Position numbers and translations under genes: made by a program. DNA of 64,000 nt from Pectobacterium betavasculorum (GTDB lineage: Bacteria > Pseudomonadota > Gammaproteobacteria > Enterobacterales > Enterobacteriaceae): positions 1-64,000 of the forward strand of contig NZ_JQHM01000011.1 of NCBI RefSeq assembly GCF_000749845.1, read 5' to 3'. Positions 1 to 8,282 of this stretch are shown here, piece by piece (position 1 is the stretch's first letter; each line of letters begins with the position of its first letter). Under the pieces are notes generated by a model that was not told where the DNA came from, searched no databases, and saw only the letters and a list, made by a program, of their open reading frames with translations.

Positions 1-62
1 TTGTAGGGCGGTAGCAGTTTTGCCAGTATTCCGGTTTTTCGTTCAGGGGAAACACGTTTCAT
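1..62 (-). CDS. Partial transposase-like gene (N-terminus only)
   Basis: The first 20 codons of a gene running off the left edge: MKRVSPERKTGILAKLLPPY. The motif SPERK...LAKLLPPY matches, from memory, the N-terminus of helix-turn-helix transposase OrfA-type proteins common in enterobacteria. A good ribosome site (GGAG, 6 nt upstream) supports the ATG at 62. The rest is outside the window, so neither family nor intactness can be decided. An inverted copy of its ribosome-site sequence lies at 98-107. Confidence 0.5.
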   Translation of the reverse strand, partial: MKRVSPERKTGILAKLLPPY

Positions 63-298
63 TTGTCACTCCATGCCCTCAAATTGATTTTTCAGAGGGA
101 GTGACAACTATGCTGACACTGAGGGTGGCCAGTGAGTTGATTAATCAGGAAGTGTTTAATTTTGTTACAGAATGATAAGGTTTTCGAACAATGGCTTGCT
201 GTGGCGTGAATGTGGTTTGCAGTAGTTTTTATGATGGTCCAGGAGGGGCGCATCCGTGCGGCCGAGTTATCAGATGAGGTTATGTGGAGCTACTGCGT
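63..298. other. Gap next to the transposase-like gene; possible 21-codon ORF
   Basis: A perfect 10-bp inverted repeat TTGTCACTCC / GGAGTGACAA occupies 63-72 and 98-107. It gives both the leftward transposase-like gene and a rightward tiny frame (110-175, 21 aa, not recognised) the same ribosome-site sequence. This looks like the edge of a mobile element or an inverted duplication. Nothing else was recognised up to 298. Confidence 0.3.
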
Positions 299-1213
299 TT
301 ATTCGTTCGGCTCTAGAGCCCATTCCACTTTGCCTTTGCCGGTGTTTTTGGCTTGATAAAGAGCAACATCTACGCGTTTCATAAAGTGTTCTGTGGGCTC
401 CTGAGGCTGTTTTTTACCTGCCCCAATACTGACAGAAAGATGATGCATATTCTTAATAATGATTTTGTTGGCGTTTTTTAATACTTCTTTTGCCAGCTTC
501 TCTGCCCGAGCCTGTGTCCCAGCATACAAAATAATCGCGAATTCTTCGCCACCTATTCGGGTTGCGACCACCTCGCTGTTATCGAAACGGGAAAGGATAT
601 GGCCAAATTTACTTAATATTTCATCGCCTTTCGTATGTCCATATTTGTCATTGATGACTTTGAAATTATCGATGTCGATAATAAATAAGTAGGGCGTTTT
701 CTCTTCAAGCTTTTTTAATTCGTTAATAAAAAACCGGCGATTAGGCAACTGCGTGAGTTCATCGCTAAATGACTGTATTCTGGCTTCGACATACTTATTG
801 TTGATTTGCTGTATCAGGGTATAGACACCCAATCCGACGCCAAACATACCAATAATTCTCAGCATATCCTCAACATAATACCCTACCAGTTTGGGCTGAT
901 AGATAAACTCATCCATGAGATCAAATGTGGCTGAGCATATCCAGACATGTAGCCCGAGTCGAATGGATAAGGCTGAAGTATGGTTAAGTGAAATTCTACT
1001 GGTACACGACAAAATGAAAAAAAGAAAAACCAGCGCGATCGAATCGGTATAAGACCCAGGGTTATTGTGCAACTGCTCCTGAAAGTCGCGGTGCTTGAAG
1101 AACAGGAGATTAAATATAATGATTAGCACAGACAATAAAAGGGCCAGCCTTACTGACGAGGGAGCCTTCTTATTTTTATCGATAAAATCATGGTCATACT
1201 CTTTAAAAGGCAT
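299..1213 (-). CDS. Membrane-anchored GGDEF-domain diguanylate cyclase
   Basis: Predicted 304-aa inner-membrane protein making cyclic di-GMP from two GTP. Hydrophobic segments lie at about residues 21-39, 57-71 and 114-135, followed by a C-terminal GGDEF domain (about 145-304). The active-site motif is GGEEF at 221-225, an active variant, and the substrate-binding DxxNFKxINDxxGHxxGD region is intact. I see no RxxD inhibitory site just upstream, so product feedback may be absent. The start at 1213 is preferred to one 19 codons upstream because AGAGGAG lies about 7 nt before it. No EAL domain. The signal sensed by the membrane part is unknown. Confidence 0.85.
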   Translation of the reverse strand: MPFKEYDHDFIDKNKKAPSSVRLALLLSVLIIIFNLLFFKHRDFQEQLHNNPGSYTDSIALVFLFFILSCTSRISLNHTSALSIRLGLHVWICSATFDLMDEFIYQPKLVGYYVEDMLRIIGMFGVGLGVYTLIQQINNKYVEARIQSFSDELTQLPNRRFFINELKKLEEKTPYLFIIDIDNFKVINDKYGHTKGDEILSKFGHILSRFDNSEVVATRIGGEEFAIILYAGTQARAEKLAKEVLKNANKIIIKNMHHLSVSIGAGKKQPQEPTEHFMKRVDVALYQAKNTGKGKVEWALEPNE

Positions 1214-1327
1214 TCGTGGGTCTCCTCTTGTATCACCTTTCAATCCTATCATGAAACCTGTTGAATACATTCAGTAGCGTGGTGCTGAGCGGTGTAACCA
1301 AGAGAATGACGTTAATCTGACTCATAT

Positions 1328-1360
1328 GCAAAAAGCAGACGCCCGATCGCTCAGGCGTCT
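1328..1360 (-). terminator. Rho-independent terminator after the alcohol dehydrogenase
   Basis: Read on the minus strand, stem AGACGCC / GGCGTCT is followed closely by five T residues. It begins 8 nt beyond the stop codon of the dehydrogenase gene. Confidence 0.75.
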
Positions 1361-1367
1361 TTGCCGA

Positions 1368-2387
1368 TTAAAAATCAGCTTTCAGTACGACGCGATAACG
1401 GGCTTTGCCGTCACGCACGTGCTGGATGGCATCGTTGATTTTCGACATTGGGAACAGTTCTGTCTGTGGCTTCACGTTGGCACGGGCGGAGAGTTTCATC
1501 AGAGAACGCAGCTCATGCGGCGAGCCAGTAGAGGAGCCTGAAACACTGCGATCGCCCGCGATAAGCGTAAAGGCTGGAACGCTAAATGGCTTCATCACCG
1601 CGCCAACGGTATGGAATTTCCCGTTATAGGCGAGCGCGTTGAAGTAGGGTTGCCATTCCAGATCGACGCTCACGGTGTTGATGATGAGATCGAACTGGCC
1701 TGCCAGCGCGGTCAGCGCCTGCGGATCGCGGCTGTTGACGACCTTATCGGCACCCATCGCCAGCACTTCCTGCTCTTTGGACGGATTAGAGCTGAATGCT
1801 GTGACTTCACATCCCATCGCGTGCAGGAGCTTAATCGCGATATGTCCCAGACCGCCGATGCCGATCACACCGACGCGGCTGGTCGCAGTGACATGATGCA
1901 TTAACAGCGGTTTGAAAACGGTGATGCCGCCGCACAGTAACGGACCCGCCGATTCGATATCAATGGAGTCAGGAAGCGGAATAGCCCACTGCCAGTTCGC
2001 TCGGATCTTATCGGCAAAACCGCCTTTATTCAGAATCGTTGGCACGCTGCCTTGCTGACAGTTGGTTTGGCTGCCGCTAATACAGGCATCGCAGTGCCCA
2101 CAGCTACGTGCCGTCCAGCCAATGCCGACGCGCTGACCGATTTTTAATCCTTTGTTTTTCGCCGCGTCACCCAGTGCGTGCACACGACCAATCACTTCAT
2201 GCCCGGCAACCAGCGGATAGCTCGACATTCCCCATTCGTTATCGATCATCGAAAGGTCTGAATGGCACACGCCGCAGTAATCAACCACGACTTCGACGTC
2301 TTCTGCCTGTAGTTCACCCGCATCAAACTCATACAACTCCAGCGCTGCGCCTGCTTCCGGTGCGGCATAACTCTTGATTATCGTCAT
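1368..2387 (-). CDS. Zinc-dependent alcohol dehydrogenase, YahK/cinnamyl-alcohol type
   Basis: 339-aa medium-chain dehydrogenase, probably NADPH-dependent aldehyde reduction in the cytosol. The catalytic zinc site is visible as CGVCHSD and GHEVIGRV. The four structural-zinc cysteines are in [17 protein letters not shown]. The nucleotide-binding glycine motif is GIGGLGH in the middle of the protein. It resembles E. coli YahK/YjgB-type enzymes rather than AdhP. The ATG at 2387 is preferred over an adjacent GTG because GAGGAG lies 6 nt upstream. The gene stands alone with its own terminator, so context does not identify the substrate. Confidence 0.88.
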   Translation of the reverse strand: MTIIKSYAAPEAGAALELYEFDAGELQAEDVEVVVDYCGVCHSDLSMIDNEWGMSSYPLVAGHEVIGRVHALGDAAKNKGLKIGQRVGIGWTARSCGHCDACISGSQTNCQQGSVPTILNKGGFADKIRANWQWAIPLPDSIDIESAGPLLCGGITVFKPLLMHHVTATSRVGVIGIGGLGHIAIKLLHAMGCEVTAFSSNPSKEQEVLAMGADKVVNSRDPQALTALAGQFDLIINTVSVDLEWQPYFNALAYNGKFHTVGAVMKPFSVPAFTLIAGDRSVSGSSTGSPHELRSLMKLSARANVKPQTELFPMSKINDAIQHVRDGKARYRVVLKADF

Positions 2388-2554
2388 CACAATCTCCTCA
2401 GTATGGGTTTGAATAACCAGTCTAAAGGGTTATGGCGTTTTTCTCTATGTCACAACGTGCCTGTAGTTTTTCATTTTGTGTCGAGTGGGGCTGTGGAGTG
2501 GCCAAGCGCTTGCTTTACGTTACTCACTTACTTATGCTGCGAAACCTAAGTACA

Positions 2555-2640
2555 TGACTCGGGGTGCCCTTCTTTGTGAAGGCTGAGAAATACCCGTACC
2601 ACCTGATCTGGATAATGCCAGCGTAGGGAAGTCACGGTAT
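2555..2640 (+). promoter_or_regulatory. TPP riboswitch (thi box)
   Basis: The conserved thiamine-pyrophosphate aptamer is clear: CGGGGTGCCC, then GGCTGAGAAATACCCGTACC and ACCTGATCTGGATAATGCC, ending AGCGTAGGGAAG. It lies just upstream of the thiM remnant and thiD. When TPP binds, the known outcome in enterobacteria is reduced translation and transcription of the operon. Confidence 0.96.
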
Positions 2641-2682
2641 GCCCACCGGTTGCCGTCTTCTTCCTCGCCGGTTGGGAGACTT

Positions 2683-2850
2683 ATGAACACGCGACCCGCC
2701 GACTTTTCTGCCGCTCAGGCAGCAACATCACTCACCCAATTTCGTTCTGTTTCACCGCTGGTGCACTGCCTGACCAACGACGTGGTGCAATTTTTTATCC
2801 CCAACTTCCTCGACCGACTCTATACCCTGCGTGCGGAGGATCTGGCATGA
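2683..2850 (+). pseudogene. thiM: Hydroxyethylthiazole kinase remnant with internal deletion
   Basis: A 55-aa frame is all that remains of ThiM (normally about 262-270 aa). The first ~36 residues match the ThiM N-terminus (SPLVHCLTNDVVQ). They run directly into its extreme C-terminus (FIPNFLDRLYTL; E. coli ends FVPHFLDALWQL). About 210 codons with the active site and ATP site are missing, but the reading frame is kept. It retains the TPP riboswitch, a GGGAG ribosome site and an ATGA stop-start overlap with thiD, so it can still serve as a translated leader coupling ribosomes to thiD. Thiazole-alcohol salvage should be lost unless another thiM exists. Confidence 0.88.
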
Positions 2851-3650
2851 AACGTATCAATGCGTTGACGATTGCGGGTACCGATCCGAGTGGTGGCGCG
2901 GGTATTCAGGCAGATTTAAAAGCGTTTTCCGCATTAGGCGCTTACGGCACGTCGGTCATTACCGCGCTGGTGGCGCAAAATACGCGTGGTGTGCAGTCCG
3001 TCTACCGGATTGAACCGAATTTTGTTGCGGCACAGTTGGATTCTGTATTGAGCGATGTGCGTATCGATAGCGCCAAGATCGGGATGCTAGCCGAGACCGA
3101 TATTGTCGAAGTTGTTGCAGAACGCCTGCGTCATTACACCGTGCCTTTTGTGGTGTTAGATACCGTGATGTTGGCGAAAAGTGGCGATCCGCTACTCGCA
3201 CCCGAGGCGGTGGAGTCGATCCGTCGTGAGCTGCTGCCGCTGGTTTCTCTGATTACGCCCAACTTGCCGGAAGCCGCTGCGCTGCTGAATACGTCGCCTG
3301 CCGCTAACGAGCGGGAAATGCGTGAACAAGGGGAAGCGCTGCTGGCAATGGGCTGTCAGACGGTGTTGATGAAAGGCGGTCACCTCAGTGAGGCGGAAAG
3401 CCCGGACTGGTTGTTCAGTCGACAAGCTGAACCGCAGCGCTTTAGTTCTCCGCGCGTAAAGACGCGTCATACGCACGGCACCGGCTGTACGCTGTCTGCC
3501 GCGCTGGCGGCGCTGCGGCCGCGTCACGATAGCTGGGGAGAGACGGTTAAGGTGGCAAAGGCGTATTTACAGCAGGCGTTACAGCAGGCCGACACGCTGG
3601 AGGTCGGGCACGGAATCGGCCCCGTTCATCACTTCCATCACTGGTGGTAA
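2847..3650 (+). CDS. thiD: Hydroxymethylpyrimidine/phosphomethylpyrimidine kinase
   Basis: 267 aa, the full family length and nearly collinear with E. coli ThiD. It phosphorylates HMP to HMP-P and then HMP-PP for thiamine synthesis and pyrimidine salvage in the cytosol. Visible ribokinase-fold features are AGTDPSGGAGIQAD at the N-terminus, the anion-hole motif HGTGCTLSAALAA near residue 210, and the conserved C-terminus GHGIGPVHHFH. It overlaps the thiM remnant by 4 nt, so translation is probably coupled. It is controlled by the upstream TPP riboswitch. Confidence 0.96.
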   Translation: MKRINALTIAGTDPSGGAGIQADLKAFSALGAYGTSVITALVAQNTRGVQSVYRIEPNFVAAQLDSVLSDVRIDSAKIGMLAETDIVEVVAERLRHYTVPFVVLDTVMLAKSGDPLLAPEAVESIRRELLPLVSLITPNLPEAAALLNTSPAANEREMREQGEALLAMGCQTVLMKGGHLSEAESPDWLFSRQAEPQRFSSPRVKTRHTHGTGCTLSAALAALRPRHDSWGETVKVAKAYLQQALQQADTLEVGHGIGPVHHFHHWW

Positions 3651-3858
3651 ATATGATACGCCTCAATTATTCGAGCTATCGCTTTCCTATTGCTTAGACA
3701 TATGACGGGCATAAGTAAATCGACTTGTACTTTGCGCGACATATTTGTCAGTAATTTCAAACTAAATTAAGCGTATTTTGGCGTGACAGTGCGGGTGTGT
3801 CCGGTTACTTTGCTGTGAAATCTTGGTGTTAATGTGAAATAGGATGTGGAGATAACAT

Positions 3859-4266
3859 ATGGCAGGTTCTGCTCGCAGTGTAATGGCTGCCAAGGCGCTT
3901 CAGACGATACTCAATATCGGCCTGTTGGCGCTGGCGACCATTCTGGTGATTTTTTTAGTCAAGGAAACGTTTCATCTGGCGAAGGTACTGTTGATCTCCA
4001 ACGAGAAAGATTCCTCCTATCAATTGATAGAAGGCATCGTGATCTATTTCCTTTATTTTGAGTTTATTGCGCTGATCGTGAAGTATTTCCAGTCCGGCTA
4101 TCACTTCCCATTGCGCTATTTTATCTATATCGGCATTACGGCCATCATTCGCCTGATTATTGTCGATCACAAAAGCCCGTCGGATACGCTGGTGTATTCC
4201 TCGGCGATCCTGCTTCTGGTAGTGACGCTGTACCTGGCAAACAGTAATCGCCTGAAGCGAGAATAA
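3859..4266 (+). CDS. psiE: Phosphate-starvation-inducible membrane protein PsiE
   Basis: 135 aa, matching the family length. Four hydrophobic segments are visible (about residues 14-35, 53-72, 80-97 and 105-125), consistent with a small integral membrane protein. E. coli psiE is induced by phosphate limitation and controlled by PhoB and CRP; the biochemical role is unknown. A ribosome site GGAG lies 7 nt before the ATG. A convincing Pho box could not be picked out by eye upstream. The gene converges on yegS with only 7 bp between their ends. Confidence 0.9.
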   Translation: MAGSARSVMAAKALQTILNIGLLALATILVIFLVKETFHLAKVLLISNEKDSSYQLIEGIVIYFLYFEFIALIVKYFQSGYHFPLRYFIYIGITAIIRLIIVDHKSPSDTLVYSSAILLLVVTLYLANSNRLKRE

Positions 4267-4273
4267 TTAACCG

Positions 4274-5173
4274 CTATTCCAGCAGCGAGCACTGGGGCGG
4301 TAACCGACAACGAATCGCTGCGGGAAGTACCTCAATGCGGAAGCGTTTGGCGGTGAGCGGTTCGCCGTCCAGATTAAATGTCATATCGTCCGGGGCGCTG
4401 ATCTCCAGCCAGGGCAGGGTCGCGGAAATCATGTTCTGGTTTTCGCTGCCGGTAAACCAGGCTTGAAGCATATTGGGCAGCAGCTCCTTTGCTGATAGCA
4501 CGCTCAGCTCCAGAAGCCCATCGTTGATCCGCGCTTCGGGGCAAAGCTCCTGTCCACCACCGGCCTGACAGCCATTCCCTACTGCGATAACCAGCGTATC
4601 ACCCGACCAGTGAAAATCCGGCCCACGGATCTCACAGCGCTCGGCTTGCAGCATGTCCATACGAAAGAGCGCGTGTAACACGTAAGAGGCGCTCCCCAGC
4701 GCTGCCTTCATCCTGGCGGGAGTCTCCGTGGTAATACGGGTAGCAAATCCGCCCGTTGCCATATTGATGAAATAGTGTTTGTCGTTCACTTTAGCAATAT
4801 CAATGGCAGCGGCGCGGCCTTTGATCGCCAACGCCAGCGCATTGCGCACCTCCATCGGGATCTGACAGCTGGTAGCAAAATCATTAGCCGTACCCAGTGG
4901 CACAATTCCCAGACACGGACGCACTGTTTGTGGCTGTACCGCTAATGCGGCGGCAACTTCATTAACCGTACCGTCGCCACCCGCGGCGATCACGCTATCG
5001 GCGTTGAGCTGGATGGCTTCTTCCACATAGCGTTTGGCATCGCCGTACTCCCAGGTGACGCGGACATGCAGCGTATAGCCGTCTTTGCGTAGCTCACCAA
5101 TAGCCTCACGCAGCTCTTCATTACCCGCACTTTTTCCATTCAAAATCAGCAGTGTGATTGGATTTTTTTCCAT
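4274..5173 (-). CDS. yegS: YegS-type lipid kinase
   Basis: 299 aa when started at MEKNPITLL, exactly the E. coli YegS length; a further 20 codons upstream lack a ribosome site and are not favoured. It belongs to the diacylglycerol/sphingosine kinase-like family, and E. coli YegS has phosphatidylglycerol kinase activity in vitro. The nucleotide-binding motif [13 protein letters not shown] (about residues 65-77) and the following [11 protein letters not shown] motif are intact. As in E. coli, it lies downstream of yegQ and cyaR on the same strand. Confidence 0.92.
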   Translation of the reverse strand: MEKNPITLLILNGKSAGNEELREAIGELRKDGYTLHVRVTWEYGDAKRYVEEAIQLNADSVIAAGGDGTVNEVAAALAVQPQTVRPCLGIVPLGTANDFATSCQIPMEVRNALALAIKGRAAAIDIAKVNDKHYFINMATGGFATRITTETPARMKAALGSASYVLHALFRMDMLQAERCEIRGPDFHWSGDTLVIAVGNGCQAGGGQELCPEARINDGLLELSVLSAKELLPNMLQAWFTGSENQNMISATLPWLEISAPDDMTFNLDGEPLTAKRFRIEVLPAAIRCRLPPQCSLLE

Positions 5174-5299
5174 GTTGTTTTTCTCTGGCTGCGATGTTGT
5201 TGATACCGAAACGTTGCAGTTAATCATAGTCATTAAATCGGGAGGTAGACATCAGAAGAATCGGTGAATATTTGCGGTGGGAAATACGTGATCGAGAGA

Positions 5300-5393
5300 A
5301 AAAGAAAAGCCAGCTCAAGGGAGATTGAGCTGGCCAAGGAGGTGGTTCCTAGTAGTATCACTACGCTTATTTTTCGTTCTATATTTTCTCAGC
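5300..5393 (-). ncRNA. cyaR: CyaR small regulatory RNA
   Basis: The minus strand carries the conserved CyaR seed and stem TAGGAACCACCTCCTTGGCC, followed by a terminator hairpin (CCAGCTCAA / TTGAGCTGG) with a T-rich tail. The 5' end GCTGA is conserved too. Position just downstream of yegQ is the same as in E. coli. CyaR is a CRP-activated, Hfq-dependent sRNA that base-pairs with mRNA ribosome sites (ompX, luxS, nadE in E. coli). Targets in this organism are not known. Confidence 0.93.
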
Positions 5394-5399
5394 GACGCA

Positions 5400-5442
5400 A
5401 TATTAACCACAACACCAGCGAATTGATGTGATCTGTTTCTAA
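5400..5442 (-). promoter_or_regulatory. CRP-dependent promoter of cyaR
   Basis: On the minus strand a -10 hexamer TAATAT (5400-5405) is correctly placed for a transcript starting at 5393. A CRP-like site (TTAGA-N6-TCACA, 5427-5442; one half perfect) is centred 41.5 bp upstream of that start, the class II activator position. This agrees with the known CRP control of cyaR. The start site itself is inferred by alignment to E. coli CyaR. Confidence 0.75.
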
Positions 5443-5560
5443 TATTCATTAAAAAACCCTGAGCTTTGTAACGATACCCTCTGGCTGTTAGCGCGCTCAT
5501 TCGTGACAGGGAAAAGGCAATGGTGGGGGGGGACCGCAAGGTCGCGCTGTCTTGTGAGGG

Positions 5561-5590
5561 TAGCGCCGGATGGCTGTACATCCGGCGCTA
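5561..5590. repeat. Perfect 12-bp palindrome, REP-like
   Basis: TAGCGCCGGATG (5561-5572) and its exact complement (5579-5590) are separated by a 6-nt loop, 8 nt past the trhP stop codon. There is no T tail, so it is more like a REP/PU element or mRNA-stabilising hairpin than a rho-independent terminator. Confidence 0.6.
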
Positions 5591-5598
5591 TGATGAGG

Positions 5599-6960
5599 TT
5601 ATTCCGCGTTAGGGTTACGCGTAGTGGTGCCCGGCAGATTGCGCAGCAATAGCGCATAGTCCAGCGAGACATCATCTGGCACCGGCAGATAAACGATATG
5701 GCCGTTACCCGGCGCAACCTCGGTCGGCTGCCCTTTAACATTCTGCATTGATTCGATGGTGAATTGAATATTGCCGTTTGGCGTCATCATTTCCACGCTG
5801 TCACCGCAGGAAAACTTGTTCTTCACCTCGACTTCTGCCAGCCCGTCGCGACGAACGCCGGTGAATTCACCGACAAACTGCTGACGATCGGAAACGGAGT
5901 AGCCGTAGTCGTAGTTCTGGTAATCTTCATGCACGTGGCGACGCAGGAAGCCTTCGGTGTAGCCACGGTGTGCCAAACCTTCCAGCGTTTCCAGCAATGT
6001 CGGGTCGAACGGTTTACCCGCAACAGCATCGTCGATGGCGCGGCGGTACACCTGTGCGGTACGGGCGCAATAATAGAATGACTTGGTGCGGCCTTCGATT
6101 TTCAGCGAATGCACCTGCATTTGCGTCAGGCGCTCAACGTGTTGGATGGCACGTAGATCGCGGGAGTTCATGATGTAGGTGCCGTGCTCGTCTTCAAATG
6201 CGCTCATGTATTCGCCGGGGCGCATGCTTTCTTCCAGCATAAAGACTTTGTCGGTCGGTTCGCCGATGCCCAACGCAGGTTCAACATTTTTTACCGCGAT
6301 AGGTTCGTGCTGATGGACGATATTCCCGACCTCATCCTCTTTACCTTCCTGAACCTTATATTCCCAGCGGCAGGCGTTGGTGCAGGTGCCCTGATTCGGA
6401 TCGCGTTTATTGATGTAGCCGGACAGCAGGCAGCGGCCGGAGTAGGCCATGCACAGCGCACCGTGAACGAAGATCTCCAGTTCCATATCCGGGACGTTCT
6501 GGCGGATTTCTGCAATCTCTTCCAGCGACAGTTCGCGCGACAGAATCACACGCGTCAGCCCCATCTGCTGCCAGAATTTCACCGTCGCCCAGTTGACCGC
6601 ATTGGCCTGAACGGAAAGGTGAATATCTATCTGTGGGAAGTTTTCGCGCACTAGCATGATCAAACCCGGATCGGACATGATCAGCGCATCCGGTCCCATT
6701 TCGATGACGGGTTGCAGGTCACGCAGGAAGGTTTTCAGCTTGGCATTGTGTGGCGCGATGTTAACGACCACGTAGAATTTCTTGCCTAGTTCATGCGCTT
6801 CGTTAATGGCTTGCGCCAGCGTCTGATGGTTGAATTCGTTATTGCGCACGCGCAGGCTGTAGCGAGGTTGACCGGCATAAATCGCATCCGCGCCATAGGC
6901 AAAGGCGTAGCGCATATTTTTCAGCGTACCGGCCGGAGAAAGCAGTTCCGGTTTAAACAT
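5599..6960 (-). CDS. trhP: tRNA uridine 5-hydroxylation protein TrhP (YegQ, U32 family)
   Basis: 453 aa, U32 peptidase-like family. E. coli TrhP takes part in oxygen-independent formation of 5-hydroxyuridine at position 34 of tRNAs, with prephenate required. The N-terminus ELLSPAGTLKNMRYAFAYGADAIYAG is the barrel start. The cysteine cluster CMAYSGRCLLSGY plus GTCTNACRWEY (about residues 169-200), expected to hold an Fe-S centre, is intact. cyaR follows directly downstream, as in E. coli. An FNR-like sequence lies about 120 bp upstream. Confidence 0.93.
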   Translation of the reverse strand: MFKPELLSPAGTLKNMRYAFAYGADAIYAGQPRYSLRVRNNEFNHQTLAQAINEAHELGKKFYVVVNIAPHNAKLKTFLRDLQPVIEMGPDALIMSDPGLIMLVRENFPQIDIHLSVQANAVNWATVKFWQQMGLTRVILSRELSLEEIAEIRQNVPDMELEIFVHGALCMAYSGRCLLSGYINKRDPNQGTCTNACRWEYKVQEGKEDEVGNIVHQHEPIAVKNVEPALGIGEPTDKVFMLEESMRPGEYMSAFEDEHGTYIMNSRDLRAIQHVERLTQMQVHSLKIEGRTKSFYYCARTAQVYRRAIDDAVAGKPFDPTLLETLEGLAHRGYTEGFLRRHVHEDYQNYDYGYSVSDRQQFVGEFTGVRRDGLAEVEVKNKFSCGDSVEMMTPNGNIQFTIESMQNVKGQPTEVAPGNGHIVYLPVPDDVSLDYALLLRNLPGTTTRNPNAE

Positions 6961-7081
6961 GGTATCTCTCGATTCTGATCACAAGTCAGGCTGCTCCACG
7001 GTGGGAGCAGTAAAGGCGGAGAATTCTAGCGCTAATAGGGGGAAATTGCAGTAGACGACCCACAAAAAGTGGGCCTATTGT

Positions 7082-7095
7082 TTGACGTAAATCAA
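7082..7095. promoter_or_regulatory. Candidate FNR site upstream of trhP
   Basis: TTGAC-GTAA-ATCAA matches the FNR consensus TTGAT-N4-ATCAA at 9 of 10 positions. It lies about 128 bp before the trhP start, downstream of yqjG. I could not fit a clean -10 element at a class II distance, so it remains tentative. Confidence 0.35.
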
Positions 7096-7104
7096 TTTTT
7101 TTGA

Positions 7105-7142
7105 CCTAAATAAAGAATGGCCTGCCACTAATGGATCAGGCC
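7105..7142 (-). terminator. Terminator after yqjG
   Basis: Minus-strand stem GGCCTG / CAGGCC (7119-7142) with a following T-rich stretch, 14 nt past the yqjG stop. Confidence 0.55.
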
Positions 7143-7155
7143 AGATTTCGCCGTA

Positions 7156-8115
7156 TTAACGCGTGGTGATACGCGATGTACCGAGGGTTTCGCGGTTGTG
7201 CGGCTGGTATAAATCAACCTGTGGGCCAACCGGCACAATCTGTGTCGGGTTCAGCCACGCGATGCTGTAATAACCGGCTTTGATATGGTCGATATTGACC
7301 GTCTCGGCAATGCCCGGCCATTGATACAGTTCGCGCAGATAATTCGACAGATTGGGGTAATCGGCAATGCGCTTCAGGTTACATTTGAACGCGCCGTGGT
7401 AGGCCACGTCAAAACGTATCAGCGTGACAAATAAACGCCAGTCAGCTTCGGTCAGCGTGTCGCCCAGCATATAGCGATAACTGCCTAAATGATCGTCCAG
7501 CTCGTCCAGCGTAGTAAATAGCGTGGTGACCGCATCGTTATAGTGTTCCTGCGTTTTGGCGAACCCGGTCTTATATACGCCGTTATTGACGTTGTGATAG
7601 ACGGTTTCGTTCCAGCGGTCGATCTCGCTGTGCAGTTCCGACGGGTAGAAATCGAGGTGGTTGCCGGTCAGGTCATTAAATTCGCTGTTCAGTATGCGGA
7701 TGATATCCGCCGATTCGTTGTTCACGATACGGCCTTCCACCCGGTCCCACAGCACGGGCACGGACACCTTTCCGGTATAGTCGGGTACGCTGGCGGTGTA
7801 CAACTGGTGCAGATAGTGAATCTCGCCTGCATGTTCACCGGCATCCTGCGGCGTTGCAAATTCCCAGCCGTTATCTGCGATACACGGGTTAGCAATCGAG
7901 AGCGAAATAATGTTCTCCAGCCCTTTCAGCTTGCGGAAAATCAGCGTGCGTGATGCCCACGGGCAGAGATAGGAAACAAAAAGCTGGTAACGACCGGCTT
8001 CTGGCACCAGCTCGGTTTGCCGAAATTTGGTTTCTTCGCGGTGGAACGCGCCGTTTTTGATCTCTTCCGCCGCGACATCGCCGTTAACCCATTTGCCATT
8101 CACTAAGCCTGACAT
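7156..8115 (-). CDS. yqjG: Glutathionyl-hydroquinone reductase (Xi-class GST)
   Basis: 319 aa, close to E. coli YqjG (328 aa). It reduces glutathionyl-hydroquinones with glutathione in the cytosol. The catalytic cysteine motif is YLCPWASRT (about residues 50-58), inside a thioredoxin-like N-terminal domain. The C-terminal all-helical GST domain contains ADWRLFVTLIRFDVAYHGAFKCN, typical of the Xi class. Soft-rot bacteria meet plant quinones during maceration, which would fit, but no operon partner supports that. The gene stands alone. Confidence 0.9.
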   Translation of the reverse strand: MSGLVNGKWVNGDVAAEEIKNGAFHREETKFRQTELVPEAGRYQLFVSYLCPWASRTLIFRKLKGLENIISLSIANPCIADNGWEFATPQDAGEHAGEIHYLHQLYTASVPDYTGKVSVPVLWDRVEGRIVNNESADIIRILNSEFNDLTGNHLDFYPSELHSEIDRWNETVYHNVNNGVYKTGFAKTQEHYNDAVTTLFTTLDELDDHLGSYRYMLGDTLTEADWRLFVTLIRFDVAYHGAFKCNLKRIADYPNLSNYLRELYQWPGIAETVNIDHIKAGYYSIAWLNPTQIVPVGPQVDLYQPHNRETLGTSRITTR

Positions 8116-8282
8116 ATGCTTTTCCCTTACCTGTTTTGCAGGTGACCTATGTTCCGCATCGAGTGCGGATGGAAACCTGTCATTATTGTAGGTCTAAAAG
8201 GGTAACAGCCGTGGGAAAAGAGAAAATGACAAAATTTTCATTAAGTCGGACAGTATTTTTGACTGGCATGGGCAAGTAGCGG

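Noticed and set aside
3780-3858. Pho box and CRP site before psiE
   Set aside because: CTGTGAAATCTTGG... fits the consensus poorly; expected from E. coli but not supportable from this sequence alone.
5315-5581. 88-codon minus-strand frame after trhP
   Set aside because: It runs through the cyaR gene, its promoter and a palindrome; the RNA gene and its control signals explain this stretch better.
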